Part shown: piece by piece, positions 28,690 through 38,246 of the stretch | How the letters are laid out: each line of letters opens with the position of its first letter | How positions within the stretch are numbered: position 1 is the stretch's first letter | Translations under genes and position numbers: made by a program | Notes under the pieces: generated by a model | What the model was told of the DNA's origin: nothing | Databases searched by the model: none | Seen by the model: the letters and a program-made list of their open reading frames with translations, nothing else | NCBI RefSeq assembly: GCF_003063335.1 | Contig: NZ_NERX01000002.1 | Location: 1 to 64,000, forward strand | DNA: 64,000 bases | Source of the DNA: Limnohabitans sp. MMS-10A-192 | GTDB lineage: Bacteria; Pseudomonadota; Gammaproteobacteria; Burkholderiales; Burkholderiaceae_C | Reading direction: 5' to 3'

Positions 28690-29859
28690 ATGACACCCCA
28701 ATCCTTCACCTTCCAACGCACCGTCTTGTCCATGCTCTTGGGCACCAGCGTCTTGTTGTTGGCCGCCTGCGGCGACAAAGCTTCAGCGCCCACACCAGCC
28801 GCCACCGCCGAAGCCGATCCTTTGAGTGTGGTGATCAAACCTGAGATGGCCAACCAGTTCAAAGTGAGCAAACTGGAAACACAGCAAATCATCCCGTGGC
28901 TTGAGATTTCAGGCCGCATCGAGGCCAATGACCGCTTGGTCACCCGCATTGGTGCAGCTGTCACAGGGCGCGTGACTGAAGTTCTGGCGGAAGTCGGTGA
29001 CCGGGTTCAACGAGGTCAAGCATTGGCGCGTCTGGCCAGCAGCGAACTGACCACCGCGCAAATGGGCTTTCTCAAAGCGCACTCTGCCGCATCGCAAGCC
29101 GAACGGGCAGTCGACAGGGCGCGTCAGCTCATCCAAGCCGATGTGATCGGCTCGGCAGAATTGCAGCGCCGAGAATCCGAGCTGGCCGTCGCCCGTGCGG
29201 AGTTGCGCGCCGCAGGCGACCAGTTGCGTTTGATGGGCTTACCCTCCGAAGCCATTGATCGCCTCAAAGACCAAGGCACACTGCACCCCGTGGCGGCCGT
29301 CAGCGCCACACTGGCCGGTGTGGTGATCGAGCGCAAAGTCAGCAACGGGCAAGTGGCTCAACCGGGTGACCATTTGTTCACGGTGGCCGATCTGGACACG
29401 GTGTGGGTGGTGGGCGCACTGCCCGAACAAACCGCACGCTCCGTGCAAGCGGGCCAAACCGTGATGATCGAAGTGCCGGCACTGGGCAACCGCTCACTGT
29501 CGGGCAAGATCGTCTATGTAGGCGACACCGTCTCGCCCGAGACCCGCAGCGTGACCATCCGCACGCAAGTGGACAACCCCAAGCGCGACCTGAAGCCCCA
29601 GATGCTGGCCACCATGCGTGTGCGCGGCGGAGCGCAACAGACGCTGGCCTTGCCTGCGCAAGCCGTGGTGCGCGAAAACGACCGCGACCACGTCTTTGTG
29701 CGCACCGCTGAGCAACGCTTTCGCCTGACCCCCGTTGAATTGGCCCCTGCACAAGACGACATGCGCCCCGTCCTCAAAGGTCTGACCGAAGGCACGGAAG
29801 TGGTCACCGAAGGTGCTTTTCACATGAACAACGAGCGCAAACGCGCTGAGTTGGAGTAA
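28690..29859 (+). CDS. RND periplasmic adaptor lipoprotein (CzcB-like)
   Basis: A 389-residue membrane-fusion protein. The N-terminus is a lipobox signal peptide (LLLAACGDK), so it should be anchored through a lipidated cysteine near residue 27. A split lipoyl/barrel-sandwich domain flanks a short coiled hairpin (EVLAEVGDRVQRGQALARLA and later VVIERKVSNGQVAQPGD). It links the TolC-like channel to the pump, whose gene begins 3 bases on. Confidence 0.9.
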   Translation: MTPQSFTFQRTVLSMLLGTSVLLLAACGDKASAPTPAATAEADPLSVVIKPEMANQFKVSKLETQQIIPWLEISGRIEANDRLVTRIGAAVTGRVTEVLAEVGDRVQRGQALARLASSELTTAQMGFLKAHSAASQAERAVDRARQLIQADVIGSAELQRRESELAVARAELRAAGDQLRLMGLPSEAIDRLKDQGTLHPVAAVSATLAGVVIERKVSNGQVAQPGDHLFTVADLDTVWVVGALPEQTARSVQAGQTVMIEVPALGNRSLSGKIVYVGDTVSPETRSVTIRTQVDNPKRDLKPQMLATMRVRGGAQQTLALPAQAVVRENDRDHVFVRTAEQRFRLTPVELAPAQDDMRPVLKGLTEGTEVVTEGAFHMNNERKRAELE

Positions 29860-29862
29860 CGC

Positions 29863-32800
29863 ATGATCATCTCCATGATCCGTGGGGCGCTGAGCCAGCG
29901 CCTGATTGTTGTGGTCCTCGCACTGGTGCTTTGCGCCTTTGGTCTGCGTGAAGCCACGCGCCTGTCGGTCGATGCCTTTCCGGATGTGACCAACGTCCAG
30001 GTTCAGGTGGCCACTGAAGCCCCCGGTCGGTCACCCGAAGAGATCGAACGCTTTGTGACCGTGCCGCTGGAAATCGCCATGACCGGCTTGCCTGGCTTGG
30101 TGGAAATGCGCTCGCTCAACAAGAGCGGCCTGTCCATCATCACCTTGGTGTTCACCGACAAGACCGATGTTTACTTCGCCAGACAACTGGTCACCGAACG
30201 CCTGATCGAAGTCACGCCCCGCATGCCCGCGGGCATTGCCCCGGTGTTGGGACCTGTCTCGACTGGCCTGGGCGAGGTGTACCAATACACCTTGGAGCGG
30301 CCCGATGACGGCCAACGCGCCCTCACACCGCAAGAATTGGCCGAACGGCGAACCATCCAAGATTGGGTCGTTCGCCCTCTGCTGCGCTCCATTCCAGGCG
30401 TGGCCGAGATCAACTCCCAAGGGGGTTATGTCAAACAATACCAAGCACTGGTCGACCCTGGACGTCTGCGGCACTACAACCTCTCGGTGCAGCAAGTGGT
30501 ACAGGCCATTGCCGCCAACAACTCCAACGCCAGCGGTGGCATCCTGCCCCAGGTCAATGAGCAATACCTGATCCGTGGCGTGGGCCTGATCCAGTCCATC
30601 GATGACATTGGCAACATCGTGATCAAGGAACAAGCTGGTGTGCCCGTGTTTGTGCGCGATGTGGCGCAATTGCAAATCGGCAGCGAAGTGCGCCAGGGCG
30701 CCATCATCAAAGGCGGCTACACCGAAGGCGTTTCCGGCATCGTGCTGATGATGCGCGGGGGCAACGCCAAAGAAGTCGTGTCGCGTGTCAAAAAACGTGT
30801 CGATCAAATCAACCGCCAGCACATGCTGCCCGATGGCCTGCAGATCGTGCCTTACTACGACCGCACCGAACTGGTGGACTCTGCACTGTGGACCGTGGGC
30901 AAGGTGCTGATCGAAGGCATCTTCCTGGTCGTCGTCGTGCTGTTTGTCTTCTTGGGTGATGTGCGCTCAAGTTTGATCGTGGTGGCCACCCTGATCATCA
31001 CGCCACTGACCACCTTCATCCTGATGAACCGCTACGGCATCTCGGCCAACCTGATGTCACTGGGGGGCCTGGCCATTGCCATTGGCCTGATGGTGGACGC
31101 CACCGTGGTGGTGGTCGAAAACGTCTACCACCGACTGGGACACGCAGGCCAAAGCGTGGGCGAGCGGGTGCGCACGGTGTTGGCTGCCACCACCGAAGTG
31201 GCCACCCCCACCATCTTTGGCATTGCCATCATCATCTTGGTGTTCCTGCCGCTGATGACGCTGCAAGGCATTGAGGGCAAGATGTTCGCGCCCCTGGCGC
31301 TGACCATCGCCATGTCTTTGGCGGTGTCCTTGCTGGTTTCGCTGTTCTTGTCGCCGGTGCTGTGCTCTTACTTTCTCAAAGGCGGCTCAGGCGAAGACAC
31401 GCGACTGATCGCATACCTGAAAGTCCGCTACCTGCGCCTGCTCGACGCAGCCACCGCGCAAAACCGTCTCACGCTCGGCGTCGCGGTGGCCCTGCTGGTG
31501 GGCTCCTTGGCGCTGTTCCCGCTGCTCGGCAAATCCTTCATGCCCACCATGAAAGAAGGCGCCCTGACCCCACAGATCAACCGCGTGCCCAGCATCTCGC
31601 TGGACGAATCCATCCGCATGGAAATGGCGGCCATGAAAACCATCGCCGAAGTGCCTGGCGTGCGCATGGTCGTCTCCAAACTCGGACGGGGCGAATCACC
31701 CGCTGACCCTGCAGGCCCCAACGAGTCCGATCCGATTGTCTTGCTCGATCCGAAATCCGACCGAACCCAAGATGAAATCGACGAAGACATCCGCCAGCGC
31801 CTGTCCAGCATCCCGGGCGTGCAGATCGTGCTCTCACAGCCCATCTCGGAACGGGTCGATGAAATGGTCACCGGTGTGCGTTCGCAAGTGGCCATCAAGA
31901 TCTTTGGCGACGAGCTGGCTGAGCTGAAAAACGTTTCTGAGAAAGTGGCCCGCATCCTCAAGAGCGTGCAAGGCAGCCGCGACATCCGCATCGAGCGTCT
32001 GTCCGGCCAACAAGCCCTCACGGTGGACATTGACCGCAAAGCCATTGCCCGCCATGGCCTGAACGTGGCCGATGTGCAAAGCATCATCGAGACCGCCATC
32101 GGTGGCAAAGACGTGACCACCCTCTACGAAGGCGAGCGCCGCTACAGCGTGGTGGTGCGTTTCCCTGCTCAGGTACGCCAATCGGCCGAGGCCATTGGCA
32201 ACACCTTGCTGCCCACACCGGGCGGTGCGCAAGTGCCGCTGTCGAGTCTGGCCAGCATTCAGCTGGTCGATGGTCCGGCCCAGATCAGCCGTGAAAGTGG
32301 CAAACGCCGTGTGGTCGTCGGGGCCAATGTGGAGGGTCGTGACCTGGCCGGCTTTGTGACCGAAGTGCAGCAACGCATCGACCAGGAGGTGAAGCTGCCC
32401 GAGGGCTATTACTTTGTGTATGGCGGTCAGTTTGAAAACATGGAACGCGCCATGGCCACACTGGCCATCATCGTGCCACTGACCATCGTGGCCATTTTCT
32501 TCCTGCTGTTCATCCTGTTCCGCTCGGTCAAGCTGGCGGGCCTGATCATTCTGGTCTTGCCCTTCGCCTCCATCGGCGGTCTGATCGGCCTGTTTGTCTC
32601 GGGCGAATACGTGAGCGTGCCAGCCTCTGTGGGCTTCATCGCCTTGTGGGGCATTGCCGTGCTCAACGGCGTGGTGCTGGTCACCTGCATCCGCCGCCTG
32701 CGCGAAGACGGCATGGATGTGGCCACCGCCGTGCGTGAAGGCTGCGTACAGCGATTCCGCCCTGTCATGATGACCGCCACCGTGGCCTTACTGGGCCTGG

Positions 32801-32952
32801 TACCCTTCCTGTTTGCCACGGGGCCGGGTTCAGAAGTTCAGCGCCCCTTGGCCATCGTGGTCATTGGCGGCCTGATCTCCTCCACCCTGCTCACGCTCGT
32901 GGTGCTGCCCACCCTTTACCGCTGGTTTGACGACAACCCCAGTGAAGCCTGA
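29863..32952 (+). CDS. Heavy-metal efflux RND pump (CzcA/CusA family)
   Basis: A 1029-residue inner-membrane proton/cation antiporter with two RND repeats. Evidence includes the first helix followed by DAFPDVTNVQVQVATEAPG, the TM4 segment GLMVDATVVVVENVYHR, which is a heavy-metal RND pattern, and the periplasmic MPTMKEGALTP. With the two upstream genes it forms a tripartite pump. The metal, whether Co/Zn/Cd, Ni or Cu/Ag, cannot be decided from sequence alone. Confidence 0.93.
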   Translation: MIISMIRGALSQRLIVVVLALVLCAFGLREATRLSVDAFPDVTNVQVQVATEAPGRSPEEIERFVTVPLEIAMTGLPGLVEMRSLNKSGLSIITLVFTDKTDVYFARQLVTERLIEVTPRMPAGIAPVLGPVSTGLGEVYQYTLERPDDGQRALTPQELAERRTIQDWVVRPLLRSIPGVAEINSQGGYVKQYQALVDPGRLRHYNLSVQQVVQAIAANNSNASGGILPQVNEQYLIRGVGLIQSIDDIGNIVIKEQAGVPVFVRDVAQLQIGSEVRQGAIIKGGYTEGVSGIVLMMRGGNAKEVVSRVKKRVDQINRQHMLPDGLQIVPYYDRTELVDSALWTVGKVLIEGIFLVVVVLFVFLGDVRSSLIVVATLIITPLTTFILMNRYGISANLMSLGGLAIAIGLMVDATVVVVENVYHRLGHAGQSVGERVRTVLAATTEVATPTIFGIAIIILVFLPLMTLQGIEGKMFAPLALTIAMSLAVSLLVSLFLSPVLCSYFLKGGSGEDTRLIAYLKVRYLRLLDAATAQNRLTLGVAVALLVGSLALFPLLGKSFMPTMKEGALTPQINRVPSISLDESIRMEMAAMKTIAEVPGVRMVVSKLGRGESPADPAGPNESDPIVLLDPKSDRTQDEIDEDIRQRLSSIPGVQIVLSQPISERVDEMVTGVRSQVAIKIFGDELAELKNVSEKVARILKSVQGSRDIRIERLSGQQALTVDIDRKAIARHGLNVADVQSIIETAIGGKDVTTLYEGERRYSVVVRFPAQVRQSAEAIGNTLLPTPGGAQVPLSSLASIQLVDGPAQISRESGKRRVVVGANVEGRDLAGFVTEVQQRIDQEVKLPEGYYFVYGGQFENMERAMATLAIIVPLTIVAIFFLLFILFRSVKLAGLIILVLPFASIGGLIGLFVSGEYVSVPASVGFIALWGIAVLNGVVLVTCIRRLREDGMDVATAVREGCVQRFRPVMMTATVALLGLVPFLFATGPGSEVQRPLAIVVIGGLISSTLLTLVVLPTLYRWFDDNPSEA

Positions 32953-32968
32953 TCAACAAGGATTGCAC

Positions 32969-33298
32969 ATGAAAGAAATTCGCGCCATCGTCCGCCCCAA
33001 CCGTCTGCAACGCCTGCGTGACGCCTTGCGGGCCATTCCCAACTTCCCGGGTGTGACCATCTTCAAGGCCGAAGGTTTCACCGCCCCGGCCTCTGTGAAC
33101 AAGCGCTCGGTCAAAGATGAGCTGACCGACTTCACCGACAAGCTGATGGTCTGCGTGCTCGTGAATGATGAGATGGTCGAGCCCATTCGCCGCGCCATCA
33201 TCGAAGCCTGTTACACCGGCCAGATCGGCGATGGCTTGGTTTGGGTGATCGACATCGCCAGCATCCACCGCATCCGCGACCAGCAAAGCCTGAGCTGA
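32969..33298 (+). CDS. PII-like protein of the metal-efflux operon
   Basis: A 109-residue GlnB-superfamily trimer-type protein. It keeps the PII beginning (MKEIRAIVRPNRLQRLRDAL) and the B-loop GQIGDGLVWV, but lacks the Tyr51 T-loop used for uridylylation in true GlnB/GlnK. It begins 16 bases after the pump gene behind AAGGA. PII-like proteins of this kind are found as the last gene of other heavy-metal RND operons, where they may sense metal or nucleotide. That role is not demonstrated here. Confidence 0.85.
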   Translation: MKEIRAIVRPNRLQRLRDALRAIPNFPGVTIFKAEGFTAPASVNKRSVKDELTDFTDKLMVCVLVNDEMVEPIRRAIIEACYTGQIGDGLVWVIDIASIHRIRDQQSLS

Positions 33299-33319
33299 TG
33301 CCGCACAGCGGTGCAGGCC

Positions 33320-34204
33320 TTAAGCCTGCGCCGCCTGCAACACGCTTTGGACCAAGGGGTGGTGGCTGCTGCGGCGGGTGTACAGCGCATAGATGTCCTC
33401 TTTGACCTCGGACTGGCCCAGCAGTTTGAGGCCCTTCATCAAAGACAGGTCGTCGCGCCCAATCAGGCTGGCCGGGAACACCCCCAAGCCCCCCGCGCCA
33501 AACACCGACATCAAGGCACTGTCTTCAAACTCACCCACCACACGGGGTTGAATCTGCAGCTCGTCAAACCAGCGGTCCAACGATGCACGCAGCGGTGAGT
33601 GCACGGTGGGCAACAAAACCGGCAAGCGGCTCAGGCTCTGGGGAAACTGCTCCACATCGGCCTTGTGCACCCATGGGCTGGGACCAAACCAGCCCACATC
33701 GGAAGAAGAAATCAAACGGCTCGACAAACGCAGATTGCTGTTGTGCGCCGCGGGCTGCCCGGCCAAGACCAAGTCCAGGTGGTGCAAGGCCAGCTCAGCC
33801 GTCAGCTGCTCGATTTCGCCCTCATGGCAAACCAACTTCAGTTGAGACTCTTGCAGCGCCGGGCCCAACAATTTGTGCGCCGCCAGTTTGGAAATGCCGT
33901 CCGACAAACCCACCGACAAACGGATCGCGGGCACGGTGGCCGCCTGCATCACCTCTTGCGGGATGCGCTGCCCAATCTGAAAAATTTCTTCGGCGCGTGC
34001 ATAAGCGACCTCGCCCGCTTCGGTCAGCGTGACACCACGCCCCTGCGGTTTGAGCAGCTGATGCCCAAAAGACTTTTCCAGCTCGCGCACCTGCGCACTG
34101 ATGGTCTGGATGGCCATGTCCAGCCGCTCGGCGGCACGGGCAAAACCACCCTCTTTGGCCACCACCCAGAAGTAATACAGATGTCGGTAATTGAATGCAG
34201 CCAC
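33320..34204 (-). CDS. LysR-family regulator (NhaR-like)
   Basis: A 294-residue LysR regulator of the NhaR group. The family-typical N-terminus AAFNYRHLYYFWVVAKEGGF opens directly at a GTG codon with AGGAGA 8 bases upstream, so the longer in-frame reading is rejected. The helix-turn-helix is AERLDMAIQTISAQVREL. NhaR relatives respond to cations or control surface functions. It faces the efflux operon convergently and lies 41 bases after hipA, so it may share the hipBA transcript. Confidence 0.86.
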   Translation of the reverse strand: MAAFNYRHLYYFWVVAKEGGFARAAERLDMAIQTISAQVRELEKSFGHQLLKPQGRGVTLTEAGEVAYARAEEIFQIGQRIPQEVMQAATVPAIRLSVGLSDGISKLAAHKLLGPALQESQLKLVCHEGEIEQLTAELALHHLDLVLAGQPAAHNSNLRLSSRLISSSDVGWFGPSPWVHKADVEQFPQSLSRLPVLLPTVHSPLRASLDRWFDELQIQPRVVGEFEDSALMSVFGAGGLGVFPASLIGRDDLSLMKGLKLLGQSEVKEDIYALYTRRSSHHPLVQSVLQAAQA

Positions 34205-34245
34205 GGTGTCTCCTGTGCGGTCATTGTGCCGCAAGGATCCTGCTT

Positions 34246-35445
34246 TCAGCTCTTGTGACCGCCCACGTACTGCGCCAACAAATCGATGTCTGCATCGCAA
34301 ACATTCAGACCCTTGAACACCGATTGCCATTGCGCGACTTGGCGGGTCATTTCTGCCACCGTCTGCCGTGCCACGGCATCCGTCAGACCAAACGCCCGCG
34401 CCTCTGACAAGGCATTGGCCAGGCTGGATTCGTGGCCCATGGCGCCCACACGCATTTGTTGGTAGCCCAAACCTTGCGCCGCAGGCAGAACATCGAAGGC
34501 TGGCGAGAAGGCATAAAAACCATCCGCACCCCGCACCAGTGCATGGTTTTTTTCGTGGTCGTCGGTGTTGTCGATCAGGATGTTGAAGACCATGCGCCTG
34601 AACAGCTCTTGCTGCTGTGCGCGAACTTGATCGGGGTGGCCCAAGCGGCGGATCAGCTGCGCCAATTCAGGGTAGCCCATGGCTTCACCTGCGGCGCGAA
34701 GAGCGACATGGGCCGACACGACGTGCAGGCGTTTTTCACCTTGTCGGTCAAATCGCTTGATGGCCACCGCATGGCCTTGCGGCAAAGGCAAAGCCAAGGT
34801 CTCGGCCGTGTGGATGCCACAAGCGCGCGCCAACTGCATGCTGGCGTGCTCGATCAAAGGCGAATCCAATTCACCGCCCTCGGAAAATTTGACCACCCAC
34901 GACGCGCCATCGATTTGCATCAAGGACTTGGGCCTGGCCCCGCCCATGCTGACGCCCGGCTGCAACAAGCGGCGCTGATGTTCAGTGACCGCCTCACCCG
35001 CCATGATGCGCTGCACCGCTTGATGCATGGCGGCCAAGCCCTCAAACGTGGGCATGGCCGCTGTGGGTGCGGGCACATATTTTTCAGCGTGCAATGAAAC
35101 GCCCAATGCGCCAAAGCGCTCATCGCCCGCGAAGTACAAATACTCCAGCAAAGACAAACGCACAGGTCGCTCGATCAAGCGGATGACGCGCTCGCCCCAC
35201 TGGTCAGGCCGGGCATCGTCCACGGCACCGGCTGCCGTATCGCGTATGTCAGGCATGTGCAAACCCGGCTGTAAGGGCAAGTCTTCGCTCAAGGCAAAGC
35301 CTAACGGCGATGCGATCCATGCAGGGTCGTAACTCAGGGCCACTTTGCGGCGCTGGTCTTGCAAACTCAATGTACCAATCCGCTGGGGCGATGCCGCATC
35401 ACCCAAGCACCACAAGCTCATGCTGTCCTGGGGCTCATAGCTCAT
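34246..35445 (-). CDS. hipA: HipA-family serine/threonine kinase toxin
   Basis: A 399-residue kinase of the HipA type, in which E. coli HipA phosphorylates glutamyl-tRNA synthetase and causes persistence. Features are the N-terminal subdomain (GTLSLQDQRRKVALSYD), the flexible phosphorylation loop VSMGGARPKSL, the catalytic NTDDHEKNHAL and the metal-binding FSPAFDVLP. All key residues look intact. Its ATG overlaps the hipB stop (ATGA). The target in this organism is unknown. Confidence 0.88.
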   Translation of the reverse strand: MSYEPQDSMSLWCLGDAASPQRIGTLSLQDQRRKVALSYDPAWIASPLGFALSEDLPLQPGLHMPDIRDTAAGAVDDARPDQWGERVIRLIERPVRLSLLEYLYFAGDERFGALGVSLHAEKYVPAPTAAMPTFEGLAAMHQAVQRIMAGEAVTEHQRRLLQPGVSMGGARPKSLMQIDGASWVVKFSEGGELDSPLIEHASMQLARACGIHTAETLALPLPQGHAVAIKRFDRQGEKRLHVVSAHVALRAAGEAMGYPELAQLIRRLGHPDQVRAQQQELFRRMVFNILIDNTDDHEKNHALVRGADGFYAFSPAFDVLPAAQGLGYQQMRVGAMGHESSLANALSEARAFGLTDAVARQTVAEMTRQVAQWQSVFKGLNVCDADIDLLAQYVGGHKS

Positions 35446-35786
35446 GTGAGTTCCTCCGGCTTGCGCGACATGCGCCGACCGCGCTGGCGTACCGCCTCGA
35501 TGTCTTGCTCCAACGCGTTCAGGTCTTGCGCCGGAGCGGCTACTTCAGGCAAGGCCGCGTGGCGGCCCATGAGCCACAGCGCTGTGGCGTACACCCCCAT
35601 GCCCACCGACGGGTCGCCCTTTTCCATGCGGATGAGTGTGGGCACCGACACCGCCATGCGACTGGCCCAAGCGCGCAGACTTTCCTTGCGGCGCTGACGT
35701 GCCAGCGCGAGGTTTTCACCCAAATCCCGCAGCGCTTTGGCTGCGGATGCGGGCAGTTGGTCGGCAGCTAGAGATGGCTTTGGCAT
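35442..35786 (-). CDS. hipB: HipB-like XRE-family antitoxin
   Basis: A 114-residue DNA-binding protein with an XRE helix-turn-helix (LALARQRRKESLRAWASRMAV, then SVPTLIRMEKGDPSVG). It is the natural partner of hipA, to which it is coupled by a 4-base overlap. It should bind the palindrome just upstream and repress the pair. The N-terminus MPKPSLAADQLPASA precedes the DNA-binding domain and may be disordered. Confidence 0.87.
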   Translation of the reverse strand: MPKPSLAADQLPASAAKALRDLGENLALARQRRKESLRAWASRMAVSVPTLIRMEKGDPSVGMGVYATALWLMGRHAALPEVAAPAQDLNALEQDIEAVRQRGRRMSRKPEELT

Positions 35787-35820
35787 AACACAAACTTTAA
35801 CAGAAGTTAATTTTTGTGTT
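35787..35820. promoter_or_regulatory. Nested palindromes upstream of hipBA (operator)
   Basis: TTAAC (35797-35801) and GTTAA (35806-35810) form an inner palindrome with 4 bases between. The flanking AACACAAA (35787-35794) is the reverse complement of TTTGTGTT (35813-35820). The dyad abuts the hipB start, where HipB-type repressors bind. The AT-rich core may also contain the -10 element. Confidence 0.55.
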
Positions 35821-35831
35821 GTTTTGATTTT

Positions 35832-37076
35832 TCAAGAAGTCTTATTCAGCGCCTCATCCACCAACTCCACCCAATGACGCACCGGCAGGCCGCTGCCGCT
35901 TTGCAGGTGGGTGATGCAGCCGATGTTGGCGCTGAGCACGCCTTGCGGCTCCAGCGCGTTCAGGTGGCCCAGCTTGCGGTCGCGCAGCTGTTTGGACAGC
36001 GTGGGGTTGAGCACGCTGTAGGTGCCCGCCGAGCCGCAGCAAAGGTGGGACTCGTTGGCGGTGACCTTGATCTGGAAGCCCAGGTCGGTCAGGTGTTTCT
36101 CGACGCCGCCTTTGAGTTGCTGGCCGTGTTGCAGCGTGCAAGGCGGGTGGTAGGCCTGCAGGCCTGCGGCTTGCAGCGCCTCAGGTTTGAGCTTGTCCTT
36201 GAGCAGCGGCACCAGCTCAGGCAGCAGCTCGCTCAGGTCGCGCGTCAGCGCGCCGATGCGGGCGGCTTTGTGGGCGTAATGCGGATCGTCTTTGAGCACA
36301 TGGCCATAGTCCTTGACCATGACGCCGCAGCCCGAGGCGTTCATCACGATGGCTTCGACGTCGCCGCTCTCCACCAGCGGCCACCAAGCGTCGATGTTGG
36401 CACGCATGTGGTCTTTGCCGCCGTCGTGGTCGTTCAGGTGGAACTTGACCGCGCCGCAGCAACCGGCCTTGGGGGCGGTCACGGCCTGGATGCCTGCGGC
36501 GTCCAGCACGCGGGCGGTGGCGGTGTTGATGTTGGGGCTCATGCTCGGCTGCACACAACCGGCCAGCATCAGCACCTTGCGGGCATGTTGGCGGGTCGGC
36601 CAAGCACCGGCGTCTTGCGGCGCGGGCACTTTGGATTTCAGGCTGTCTGGCAGCAGGCCGCGCACCATCTGGCCCATCTTCATGGCAGGAGCAAACAGGG
36701 GCGATGGCAGGCCTTCTTTGAGGGCCCAGCGCACCAGCTTTTCGCCGACGGGACGTTCCACTTTGGCGTCCACCAGCTTGCGGCCGATGTCGACCAGGTG
36801 GCCGTACTGCACGCCGCTCGGGCAAGTGCTTTCGCAGTTGCGGCAGGTCAGGCAGCGGTCCAGGTGTTGCTGGGTTTTGCGGGTGGGCGTTTCGCCTTCG
36901 AGCACCGCCTTCATCAAATAGATGCGGCCACGCGGGCCGTCGAGCTCGTCGCCCAACAATTGATAAGTTGGGCAAGTGGCGGTGCAAAAGCCGCAGTGCA
37001 CGCACTTGCGCAAAATGGCTTCGGCCTCCAGGCCTTCGGGCGTTTTTTGGTATTCGGGGGCGAGGTGGGTTTGCAT
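35832..37076 (-). CDS. glcF: Glycolate oxidase iron-sulfur subunit GlcF
   Basis: A 414-residue electron-transfer subunit. Two [4Fe-4S] motifs stand near the N-terminus, CVHCGFCTATCP and CLTCRNCESTCP, followed by two CCG domains (GCVQPSMSPN ... GCCGAVKFH and CTLQHGQ ... HLCCGSAGTYS). In glycolate oxidase it passes electrons from the flavin subunits to quinone at the inner membrane. glcE lies 12 bases upstream. No glcD is in the window, so a D-lactate or other hydroxyacid oxidase is possible. Confidence 0.93.
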   Translation of the reverse strand: MQTHLAPEYQKTPEGLEAEAILRKCVHCGFCTATCPTYQLLGDELDGPRGRIYLMKAVLEGETPTRKTQQHLDRCLTCRNCESTCPSGVQYGHLVDIGRKLVDAKVERPVGEKLVRWALKEGLPSPLFAPAMKMGQMVRGLLPDSLKSKVPAPQDAGAWPTRQHARKVLMLAGCVQPSMSPNINTATARVLDAAGIQAVTAPKAGCCGAVKFHLNDHDGGKDHMRANIDAWWPLVESGDVEAIVMNASGCGVMVKDYGHVLKDDPHYAHKAARIGALTRDLSELLPELVPLLKDKLKPEALQAAGLQAYHPPCTLQHGQQLKGGVEKHLTDLGFQIKVTANESHLCCGSAGTYSVLNPTLSKQLRDRKLGHLNALEPQGVLSANIGCITHLQSGSGLPVRHWVELVDEALNKTS

Positions 37077-37088
37077 GGAAAGGTCGCC

Positions 37089-38246
37089 TCAGAGCGGGTG
37101 CATGCGACCGGTGGCGAACACGCCTTTGGGGTCGAACTGTTGTTGCAGCTGTTGCTGGATGCGCGCTTGCACGGCGTCCAGCGGGGTGTTCACACCGGCG
37201 ATTTTGTCCACCTCGGCATGAGCGGCGCTGGCGCGGAACAAGGTGGCATGGCCGCCGACCGATTGCGCCAACTCGCGCAGCGGCACCGCCGCCGAGGCCG
37301 GGGCCCACAGCCAGCGCTGCGCGCCTTGCCACTCGATGTATTCCGCAGGGTGGTCCAGACCGGGCAAGTCCAGCACCGGCGCGGTTTGCGGCAGCGACAA
37401 GCGCCAGAGGCAAGCATCGGGCGCGGGCGCCTCAAAGAATGGCAAGGTTTGCTCACCGCTGGCCCGCCAGTCGGCAGCGGCTTCGGCCTTGTCCATCACG
37501 GTCACCTGGGCACCCAAGGCGACGGCATCGGCCGTCATGCGGGTCGTGGCCGACTGCACCGCCGCCACCGCACCGCGCAGGCGCACAAACAAATAGTCGG
37601 CCACCGGCTGGGCCGTGGTGTCGCGCACCCAGGCGCTGGCGTTCAGCGGCAGAGGCTGACCGCCCCAGCGGTGGAGCAAGTCGAGCGCGGTTTTTTGGGG
37701 CAGACCCGCGCACATCAGCGTGGCCTCGGCCGGGGCCACAGGCAAAACTTTCAGGCTGACTTCGGTGATCAAACCCAACGTGCCCCAGCTGCCCGCCATC
37801 AAGCGGCTGACGTCGTAACCGGCCACGTTTTTCATGACCTGCCCACCAAAGGTCAGGTGCTCGCCCAAACCGTTGATGAAGCGGGCGCCCAAAACATAGT
37901 CGCGCACAGCGCCAGCGGTGGCACGGGCCGGGCCGCTCAGGCCTGCAGCCAGCATGCCGCCCACCGTAGCGCCCTCGCCAAAGTGCGGCGGCTCAAACGC
38001 AAGGCATTGGCCCTTCTCGGCCAAAGCGGCTTCCAGCTCGGCCAGGGGCGTACCGCAGCGCACCATGACCACCAATTCGCTGGGCTCGTGACTGACGATG
38101 CCCCGGTAGCCTCGGGTATCGAGCACATCGCCCGTGAGGCTTTGGCCCCAAAAATCTTTGCTGCCACCGCCGCGCAAGCGCAGCACGCGGCCATCCGCAC
38201 CCGCCTGGCGCACGGCGTCGATGAGGGAATTGAGTTGAGCTTCCAT
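37089..38246 (-). CDS. glcE: Glycolate oxidase FAD-binding subunit GlcE
   Basis: A 385-residue FAD-binding (PCMH-type) protein. The flavin pyrophosphate loop is LRGGGSKDFWGQ near residue 24, with GATVGGMLAAGLSGPARA after it. The C-terminus holds the usual QFDPKGVFATGRMHPL. The ATG giving MEAQLNSLIDAV is chosen over a TTG two codons upstream. It is the first of the glcE-glcF pair. Confidence 0.92.
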   Translation of the reverse strand: MEAQLNSLIDAVRQAGADGRVLRLRGGGSKDFWGQSLTGDVLDTRGYRGIVSHEPSELVVMVRCGTPLAELEAALAEKGQCLAFEPPHFGEGATVGGMLAAGLSGPARATAGAVRDYVLGARFINGLGEHLTFGGQVMKNVAGYDVSRLMAGSWGTLGLITEVSLKVLPVAPAEATLMCAGLPQKTALDLLHRWGGQPLPLNASAWVRDTTAQPVADYLFVRLRGAVAAVQSATTRMTADAVALGAQVTVMDKAEAAADWRASGEQTLPFFEAPAPDACLWRLSLPQTAPVLDLPGLDHPAEYIEWQGAQRWLWAPASAAVPLRELAQSVGGHATLFRASAAHAEVDKIAGVNTPLDAVQARIQQQLQQQFDPKGVFATGRMHPL

